This document shows, piece after piece, positions 6,741-11,760 of a stretch of 11,760 nucleotides of DNA. This stretch comes from Fusobacterium sp. (GTDB lineage Bacteria; Fusobacteriota; Fusobacteriia; Fusobacteriales; Fusobacteriaceae). Numbering within the stretch: position 1 is the first letter of the stretch; each line of letters starts with the position of its first letter. The translations under genes were made by a program, and so were the position numbers. Location: NCBI GenBank assembly GCA_030527385.1, contig JAUNAY010000030.1:1-11760 (forward strand). The letters are read 5' to 3'. A model generated the notes under the pieces. It ran no database searches and had not been told where the DNA came from. It was given only the letters and a program-made list of their open reading frames with translations.

Positions 6741-9017
6741 ATGTTTAAAATAGTAGAAAAAAAATGGTTAACACCCATAATTTGTTATATGGATATAGAG
6801 GCAAAAGATTTAGCTAAATCAGCTCAACCGGGACAATTTTTAATAGTAAAGACAGATGAAAAAGGAGAAAGAATTCCATTAACAATATGTGATTATGATA
6901 GGGAGAAAGGAACAGTAACAATAGTTTTTCAAGTCGTTGGGAAAAGCACAAAAGATATGGCAAAATTGGAAAAAGGAGAATATTTTGCTGATGTTGTTGG
7001 ACCTTTAGGACAACCAAGTGAAATTATTTCTCTAAAAGAAGAGGAATTAAAAAATAAGAAATATCTTTTTATAGCTGGTGGAGTAGGAACTGCACCTATA
7101 TATCCTCAAGTTAAATTTATGAAAAAGAATGGATATGATGTAGATGTAATAATAGGAACTAGAAGCAAAGATACACTTATTCTTGAAGAAGAGATGAAAG
7201 AAGTAGCAAAAAATTTGTATATTTGTACAGATGATGGAAGTTATGGAGAGAAGGGAGTTGTTACAGATTTATTAGAAAAATTGTTGAATGAAGGTAAAAA
7301 TTATGATCACGCAGTTGTAATAGGACCAATGATTATGATGAAATTTGCATCTAAAAAATGTAAAGAAAACAAAATACCAAATACTGTAAGTTTAAATCCT
7401 CTGATGGTAGACGGAACAGGAATGTGTGGAGCTTGTAGAGTTACAATAGGAGATAAAGTTAAATTTGCTTGTGTAGATGGACCAGAATTTAATGGTGATG
7501 ATGTAAACTTTGATGAAGCAATGAGAAGACAAAATATGTATAAAACAGAAGAGGGAAGAAATATTTTAAAAATAGAAGATGGAGAAACTCACGAAAACCC
7601 AGCTTGTCCAAATCACGAGCATAAAGAAAAATTTGAAGCTAAAAAGAGAGTGCCAGTAAGAGAGCAAAGAGCAGATATAAGAAATAAAAATTTTGATGAA
7701 GTTAGTTATGGATATAATTTGGAAGAAGCGAAAGCAGAGGCAGAAAGATGTTTAAATTGTAAAAATCCTCTATGTACTAAAGGGTGTCCCGTTTCAATTG
7801 ATATACCATCATTCATACAAAAAATAAAAGTAGGAGACATATTAGGAGCAGGAAAGATAATAACAAAATATTCAAATCTACCAGCTGTATGTGGAAGAGT
7901 GTGTCCTCAAGAAACTCAATGTGAAGGAAAATGTGTTTTAGGAATAAAAGGGGAGCCAATAGCAATAGGAAAACTTGAAAGATTTGTAGGAGATTGGTTA
8001 ATAGAAAATAAAATAGATTTTGATATTGAGGAGAAAAAAAGTGAAAAAGTAGCAGTTATAGGTGGAGGACCAGCTGGACTTACAGTGGCAGGTGATTTAG
8101 CTAAAAAAGGTTATCAAGTAACTATATTTGAGGCATTACATAAATTAGGAGGAGTTTTAAGCTATGGAATACCTGAGTTTAGATTGCCTAAAGAGAAGAT
8201 AGTTGATAAAGAGATAGAAAATTTAAGACAATTAGGGGTAGAATTTAAAACTGATAGTGTTGTGGGAAGAACTTTTACAATAGATGATCTATTGGAAGAA
8301 AAAGGCTATTCAGCTGTATTTATTGGAAGTGGAGCAGGACTTCCAAGATTTATGAATATAACAGGAGAAAATTATAACGGAGTTATATCAGCAAATGAAT
8401 TTTTAACAAGAGTTAATTTGATGAAAGCAAATAGAACAGAATATGCTACTCCTATTAAATTAGGAAAAAGAGTTATAGTAGTAGGTGGAGGTAACGTTGC
8501 TATGGACGCTGCTAGAACTGCTAAAAGACTTGGAGCAGATACAACTATTGTTTATAGACGTGGAGAAGCAGAACTCCCAGCTAGAAAAGAGGAGATATAT
8601 CACGCTAAAGAGGAAGGAATTAAATTTGAATTTTTAGTTTCTCCAACAGAAATAATTGCCGATGAAAAAGGTTGGGTAAAAGCAGCAAAATGTGTAAGAA
8701 TGGAGCTTGGAGAACCAGATGAAACTGGAAGAGCTAAATTTTCAGTTATACCTAACAGTGAATTTACAATGGAAGTTGAAACTGTAATAATGGCATTAGG
8801 AACATCTCCAAATCCTTTAATTGCTACTACAACAAAGAATTTAGAAGTAACTAAATGGAATGGAATAAAAGCAGATGAAGAAACAGGAAAAACTTCAAGA
8901 GAAGGAGTATTTGCTGGTGGAGATGCAGTTACTGGAGCAGCCACTGTAATTTTAGCAATGGAAGCTGGGAAAAAGGCTGCTATTGAAATAGATAATTACT
9001 TGAAAAATAGAAAGTAA
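6741..9017 (+). CDS. nfnAB: Fused NfnAB: NADH-dependent reduced ferredoxin:NADP+ oxidoreductase (SudB/PyrK-like + GltD-like)
   Basis: This 758-residue cytosolic flavo-iron-sulfur protein joins two proteins that are usually separate. Residues 1-about 285 are NfnA-like (SudB/PyrK family). They contain an FAD-binding barrel, a nucleotide loop GGVGTAPIYPQ (113-123), and a [2Fe-2S] site D224-G-T-G-M-C229-G-A-C232...C244, where Asp replaces the first cysteine of PyrK as in characterised Nfn. Residues about 300-758 are NfnB/GltD-like. They have eight cysteines for two [4Fe-4S] clusters (C337, C340, C345, C349, C384, C388, C394, C398), FAD-binding GGGPAGL (441-447), NADPH-binding VGGGNVAMDAA (581-591) and a C-terminal FAGGDAVTGAATV. 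Nfn couples NADPH oxidation or formation to NADH and ferredoxin by flavin-based electron bifurcation. Databases often name such fusions a dihydroorotate dehydrogenase/glutamate synthase hybrid. No glutamate synthase large subunit or pyrD is nearby, so Nfn fits better. AGGAGG at 6729-6734 supports the ATG. It lies downstream of gdhA but behind a terminator. Confidence -1.
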   Translation: MFKIVEKKWLTPIICYMDIEAKDLAKSAQPGQFLIVKTDEKGERIPLTICDYDREKGTVTIVFQVVGKSTKDMAKLEKGEYFADVVGPLGQPSEIISLKEEELKNKKYLFIAGGVGTAPIYPQVKFMKKNGYDVDVIIGTRSKDTLILEEEMKEVAKNLYICTDDGSYGEKGVVTDLLEKLLNEGKNYDHAVVIGPMIMMKFASKKCKENKIPNTVSLNPLMVDGTGMCGACRVTIGDKVKFACVDGPEFNGDDVNFDEAMRRQNMYKTEEGRNILKIEDGETHENPACPNHEHKEKFEAKKRVPVREQRADIRNKNFDEVSYGYNLEEAKAEAERCLNCKNPLCTKGCPVSIDIPSFIQKIKVGDILGAGKIITKYSNLPAVCGRVCPQETQCEGKCVLGIKGEPIAIGKLERFVGDWLIENKIDFDIEEKKSEKVAVIGGGPAGLTVAGDLAKKGYQVTIFEALHKLGGVLSYGIPEFRLPKEKIVDKEIENLRQLGVEFKTDSVVGRTFTIDDLLEEKGYSAVFIGSGAGLPRFMNITGENYNGVISANEFLTRVNLMKANRTEYATPIKLGKRVIVVGGGNVAMDAARTAKRLGADTTIVYRRGEAELPARKEEIYHAKEEGIKFEFLVSPTEIIADEKGWVKAAKCVRMELGEPDETGRAKFSVIPNSEFTMEVETVIMALGTSPNPLIATTTKNLEVTKWNGIKADEETGKTSREGVFAGGDAVTGAATVILAMEAGKKAAIEIDNYLKNRK

Positions 9018-9020
9018 ATA

Positions 9021-9050
9021 AAAATGGAGCTATTAAGCTCCATTTTTGTT
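9021..9050. terminator. Bidirectional terminator shared by nfnAB and ptsG
   Basis: A perfect 11-bp stem pairs AAAATGGAGCT (9021-9031) with AGCTCCATTTT (9036-9046) around a 4-base ATTA loop. It is followed by TTTTTGTTT on the plus strand and TTTTTATTT on the minus strand. It begins 3 bases after the nfnAB stop and lies 32 bases beyond the ptsG stop, so it can end transcription from both sides. Confidence -1.
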
Positions 9051-9078
9051 TCTATACCCATTTTTCCCTATAACCCGA

Positions 9079-10569
9079 CTAAATTCCTGTAATCTTTTTA
9101 AGATCATTACAAATAAATTGAGCTTTTGCTCCAAATATAGCTTGAACTCCATTGCTTCCAACTTTAAGAACTCCAGAAGCTCCAAGTGATTTTAAAATAT
9201 TATCATTTACATTTTTATTATCTTTTACTTCTACTCTTAATCTTGTTATACAAGCATCTAAAGAAACAATATTTTCTTTTCCACCTAATGCTTCAAGAAC
9301 TTCAACTGCAAGTTCCTCGTTTTTATTATCTTTTTTGTTTTTTTCTTCAGTAATTTCTGTTTTTTCTCTTCCTGGTGTCATCAGATTAAATTTTCTAATT
9401 GCAAATCTAAATCCAAAATAATAAATTATAGATAGACAAATTCCAACGATTATAACCATATACCAACGAGTTTCAAAACCATTTGTTCCAGGTAATATTC
9501 CAAAGGCAATATAATCTATAAGTCCACCAGAGAAAGTCATACCAATTCTTACATTAAACATATTCATTAGCATAAAAGAAAGCCCAGCAAAGATGCAATG
9601 TATTCCATAAAGAATAGGAGCAACAAAAAGGAAAGAAAACTCTAAAGGTTCTGTAATACCAGTTAATAAAGCTGTTAAAGCTCCAGAAAATAGAATTCCA
9701 CCAACTACTTTTTTATTTTCTGGTCTAGCTTCTTGGTACATAGCAAGAGCTGCTGCTGGTAGTCCAAACATCATAAAAACAAATTTTCCAGTTAAAAATT
9801 TTCCAGCTCCTTGATATGTAGCACTTGAGAAATTAGTAACTCCATCTTTAAGCATAGCAAACCAAATAGCTTGGTCACCATTAATTATTTGCCCAGCTTT
9901 ATTTGTATATTCACCAAATTGATACCAGAAAGGTGCATAGAAAATATGATGAAGCCCAAAAGGAATAAGAGATCTTTCAATAACACCAAATATAAAAGTA
10001 GATATATTTGTATTAACCTCATTTGCAAGATAAGAAAGATGTGCTAATCCAAGTTGTACAGGTTGCCAAATAAAAGGCATAGCAAGTCCAACTAAAAAAG
10101 CAAATATTGCTGTAACTATTGGAACTAATCTTTTTCCAGCAAAAAACCCTAAAAATTGGGGCAGTTCAGTCTTATAAAATTTATTGTAACAAATAGCAGC
10201 AATTACCCCAGCAATTAATCCACCAAAAACTCCTGTTTGTAATGTAGGTATTCCCATAACCATAGCATAAGAAGCATCTTTAGCAGCAACTCCAGCAGCA
10301 GCATCTGATACAATTCCCATTGTTGTATTCATAATTAAAATAGCTACAACAGCAGATAATCCAGCTACTCCATCTCCTCCAACTAATCCAATAGCAGCAC
10401 CAATAGCAAAAAGTAATGGTAAGTTACTAAAAATTATTTGTCCAGCTTGCTCCATCAAAGGATAATTTAATTTGTTTCCGAAAGCAAGAAATAAACCAGC
10501 AGCTGGAAGAATAGCAACTGGCGTCATCAGTGCTTTTCCAACTTTTTGTACTTCAGCAAAAATCTTCAT
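9079..10569 (-). CDS. ptsG: PTS glucose-type transporter subunit IICB
   Basis: This 496-residue inner-membrane permease takes up and phosphorylates a hexose, probably glucose. Residues 1-about 390 are the EIIC membrane domain. They include the opening MTPVAILPAAGL, LIPFGLHHIFYAPFW (H207, H208), GLPAAALAMY, and the sugar-site motif GITEPLEFSFLFVAPIL with E307. A TPGRE sequence (398-402) and a charged linker lead to the EIIB domain (about 419-496), with the phosphorylated cysteine in LDACITRLRV (C440) and GVQAIFG near the end. These motifs, including TPGRE and LDACITRLRV, closely follow Escherichia coli PtsG rather than NagE or MalX, so glucose is the likeliest substrate, with glucosamine or similar sugars possible. 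No EIIA domain is fused and none is encoded in the window, so a Crr-type EIIA must come from elsewhere. The start follows AGGAGG (plus-strand 10575-10580). It is a single-gene unit with a strong promoter, divergent from a transposase-like gene. Confidence -1.
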   Translation of the reverse strand: MKIFAEVQKVGKALMTPVAILPAAGLFLAFGNKLNYPLMEQAGQIIFSNLPLLFAIGAAIGLVGGDGVAGLSAVVAILIMNTTMGIVSDAAAGVAAKDASYAMVMGIPTLQTGVFGGLIAGVIAAICYNKFYKTELPQFLGFFAGKRLVPIVTAIFAFLVGLAMPFIWQPVQLGLAHLSYLANEVNTNISTFIFGVIERSLIPFGLHHIFYAPFWYQFGEYTNKAGQIINGDQAIWFAMLKDGVTNFSSATYQGAGKFLTGKFVFMMFGLPAAALAMYQEARPENKKVVGGILFSGALTALLTGITEPLEFSFLFVAPILYGIHCIFAGLSFMLMNMFNVRIGMTFSGGLIDYIAFGILPGTNGFETRWYMVIIVGICLSIIYYFGFRFAIRKFNLMTPGREKTEITEEKNKKDNKNEELAVEVLEALGGKENIVSLDACITRLRVEVKDNKNVNDNILKSLGASGVLKVGSNGVQAIFGAKAQFICNDLKKITGI

Positions 10570-10609
10570 AATTCCCTCCTAAATATTTTTAGTATGTTTT
10601 ATAGTTTTG

Positions 10610-10638
10610 ATGATAATATTTTTTTGAAAAAATGTCAA
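10610..10638 (-). promoter_or_regulatory. Strong sigma70-type promoter of ptsG
   Basis: On the minus strand a perfect TTGACA -35 (plus 10633-10638) and a TATCAT -10 (plus 10610-10615, one mismatch) are separated by 17 bases. The predicted start is near 10603, giving a leader of about 34 bases to the ATG at 10569. This is the best promoter match in the window. I saw no convincing antiterminator (LicT/GlcT-type) RNA hairpin in that short leader. Confidence -1.
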
Positions 10639-10695
10639 GATTTTTTTCGAATATTTTGAGCTTTTTTAAAATAAAAAATATCAAAGTAGAATAAT

Positions 10696-10724
10696 TTGAT
10701 TTTTTTAATTAAATATAGTATTAT
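10696..10724 (+). promoter_or_regulatory. Promoter of the transposase-like gene
   Basis: TTGATT (10696-10701) and TATTAT (10719-10724) are separated by exactly 17 bases. The predicted start is near 10731, about 37 bases before the TTG start codon. The spacer and -10 lie inside the large inverted repeat at 10703-10734, which suggests that a protein bound there would block this promoter. Confidence -1.
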
Positions 10725-10734
10725 TTAATTAAAA
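10703..10734. repeat. Perfect 13-bp inverted repeat, candidate operator
   Basis: TTTTAATTAAATA (10703-10715) and TATTTAATTAAAA (10722-10734) are exact inverse complements around the 6-base centre TAGTAT. The element covers the spacer, -10 and predicted start of the plus-strand promoter. No T-run or RNA-level role is apparent, so a dimeric protein site is the natural reading. The arms are made only of A and T, so some of the symmetry could be chance in this background, though 13 exact pairs is long. Confidence -1.
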
Positions 10735-10750
10735 TTATATTTTTACAAGT

Positions 10751-10757
10751 GTGGTGA
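10751..10757 (+). promoter_or_regulatory. Ribosome binding site supporting a TTG start
   Basis: GTGGTGA ends 10 bases before TTG at 10768. No ATG or GTG in this frame lies upstream, and the first in-frame ATG is about 93 codons in, beyond the helix-turn-helix region. TTG is therefore the best start, with a weaker ribosome site than the other genes here, which suggests low expression. Confidence -1.
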
Positions 10758-10767
10758 AACAAAAAAA

Positions 10768-11760
10768 TTGGAAAAAGAGAAAGAATTACAAATACAACGT
10801 TTCAAAATAATTGAGCCTTTTTTAAGAAAAGAAAAAAAATTAAAAACCATTGAACAGGAAACTGGAATTTCATATGCTACTCTTAAAAGATGGGTTAATT
10901 CTTATAAAAAAAATGGAGTTTTAGGATTAGATAAAAAGCAACGTAATGATAAAGATTCTTTTAGAAAAATAGATAATAAAGGAATTGAATTTATAGAAAA
11001 TTTTTGTCGTGAATGTAAAGAAACTAAAATTTCGAAACTTTATTCAATGTTTACAGAAAAATTATCTTCAAAGTATAGTATTAGTTATCCTACTTTTTAT
11101 AGAATAGTAAGTAATCTTGATGGCTTTTTTAATAAAACGACATCTTTACATTTAGAAAAAATAAAAAAAGAAAATTTAGTCTATCTAATTTTAGAGATTC
11201 CATTATATATTTTAGTTTCTAAAAATGATGAAAATGATAAGATAGTTCCTCAACTTCTTATTTCTCTTGATGTAGCTGATATGAAACCTATAAATTTTGA
11301 ATTAAACTATACACATTCAAATTTATATATTTTATTAGCTTTTATTAGAGAAACTATTTTAAAAGTTTCTATTTTTAATAATAGATTTATAAAGCCTCAA
11401 GATATTTTAGTCTCTTCTGAAAATATAAGTAATAAAAAAATATTAAAAAATATATATGATAATTTAGGAATAAAAGTTTCTGAATATTTTAGTGATAATA
11501 AGGAAATTTTAAAGTTTATAGATTATTTAACAAAGGATATTGAAAATTTTTATCATAGTAAAAATAGTTTATTATCTTATGAAGAGTTAAAATCTTTTTT
11601 AAGTTCATATATTTATCTTGAAAACCCTAAATATGATTTTACATATGAAAACGATGCTTTGGAAAGTTTAAATTATATTAGAACTTTAGATGTTTTTCTA
11701 CAAGAAATTAATAGAAAAGTAACTCGTAATTCAGTGAGATTTAATAATTTGATATATTGT
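10768..11760 (+). CDS. Mu/TnsB/Tn552-type transposase-like protein, catalytic triad apparently degraded (3' end off window)
   Basis: The frame is open from a TTG at 10768 to the window end (331 codons, incomplete). Residues about 5-60 form an IS/Mu-type helix-turn-helix (KLKTIEQETGISYATLKRWVNSYKKNGVLGLDKKQR). A second helical DNA-binding segment runs about 70-120 (ISKLYSMFTEKLSSKYSISYPTFYRIV). Residues about 160-265 match the order of a DDE/RNase H core: LLISLDVADMKP holds D168, but the strand where 'DNG' is expected reads ILVSSENIS (S216/S217), and the 'IER' position reads KFIDYL (D252). Residues about 300-331 (LDVFLQEINRKVTRNSVRFNNLIY) resemble the start of the Mu transposase C-terminal beta-barrel. 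Two of three catalytic residues appear changed, so DNA binding without strand transfer is likely. The alignment is by eye. The gene is more AT-rich than its neighbours (8 G/C in 11401-11460 against 22 in 3301-3360). No terminal inverted repeats or target duplication are visible. It may be a domesticated regulator or a decayed transposase. Confidence -1.
   Translation, partial: MEKEKELQIQRFKIIEPFLRKEKKLKTIEQETGISYATLKRWVNSYKKNGVLGLDKKQRNDKDSFRKIDNKGIEFIENFCRECKETKISKLYSMFTEKLSSKYSISYPTFYRIVSNLDGFFNKTTSLHLEKIKKENLVYLILEIPLYILVSKNDENDKIVPQLLISLDVADMKPINFELNYTHSNLYILLAFIRETILKVSIFNNRFIKPQDILVSSENISNKKILKNIYDNLGIKVSEYFSDNKEILKFIDYLTKDIENFYHSKNSLLSYEELKSFLSSYIYLENPKYDFTYENDALESLNYIRTLDVFLQEINRKVTRNSVRFNNLIYC

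Noticed and set aside
6323..7017. Minus-strand frames at 6323-6580 and 6814-7017
   Set aside because: Shadows of gdhA and nfnAB; leucine-rich low-complexity translations.
8600..8944. Minus-strand frame of 114 codons inside nfnAB
   Set aside because: It lies antisense to the conserved NADPH-binding and C-terminal region; composition reflects the complementary strand and no ribosome site was seen.
9152..9421. Plus-strand frame of 89 codons inside ptsG
   Set aside because: Antisense to the conserved EIIB domain and linker, serine-rich low-complexity translation.
10626..10648. Inverted repeat GAAAAAAT/ATTTTTTTC around the ptsG -35
   Set aside because: It is made of A and T homopolymer runs of unequal length, so it carries little information and is expected by chance here.
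1..11760. CRISPR arrays, tRNA, rRNA or insertion-sequence ends
   Set aside because: No regularly spaced repeats, no tRNA-like cloverleaf or rRNA sequence, and no paired terminal repeats with target duplications were seen.

Overview
The window is AT-rich DNA with strong AGGAGG-type ribosome sites and heavy use of AGA, ATA and TTA codons. It combines an RND efflux system (so the cell has an outer membrane), a hexameric glutamate dehydrogenase, a fused Nfn-type transhydrogenase and a glucose PTS permease. This mix points to an anaerobic, amino-acid-fermenting member of the Fusobacteriota (Fusobacterium or a close relative such as Cetobacterium). The assignment rests on gene content and base composition, not on a marker gene.

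Layout. 1-4138 (+): the end of an RND efflux operon, with the C-terminal part of the periplasmic adaptor, the complete inner-membrane pump, and a small cytosolic protein resembling the PG0541 transporter-associated family. It ends at a strong hairpin terminator. 4227-5156 (-): a two-gene operon encoding two small proteins with signal peptides. One is a TSCPD-domain protein with a cysteine-rich tail; the other is an FMN-binding-domain protein with a flavinylation motif. The operon has its own sigma70-like promoter and a terminator. 5302-6645 (+): glutamate dehydrogenase, ending at a terminator. 6741-9017 (+): a single-chain fusion of the two subunits of NADH-dependent reduced ferredoxin:NADP oxidoreductase. 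9079-10569 (-): glucose-type PTS EIICB, which converges on the fusion gene and shares a bidirectional terminator with it. 10768-11760 (+, runs off the end): an unusually AT-rich gene for a Mu/TnsB/Tn552-type transposase-like protein whose catalytic triad looks degraded. It is divergent from ptsG.

How the parts fit. Glutamate dehydrogenase and the Nfn fusion make a plausible metabolic pair: glutamate oxidation yields NAD(P)H, and Nfn exchanges electrons among NADPH, NADH and ferredoxin. The exported TSCPD and flavin proteins look like an extracytoplasmic redox or thiol module of unknown purpose, and they are the least explained operon here. The second puzzle is the transposase-like gene. Its promoter is wrapped in a perfect 13-bp inverted repeat, and it sits back-to-back with a consensus promoter for ptsG. 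This arrangement looks more like an autoregulated DNA-binding protein than an active mobile element, although the 3' end of the gene lies outside the window.
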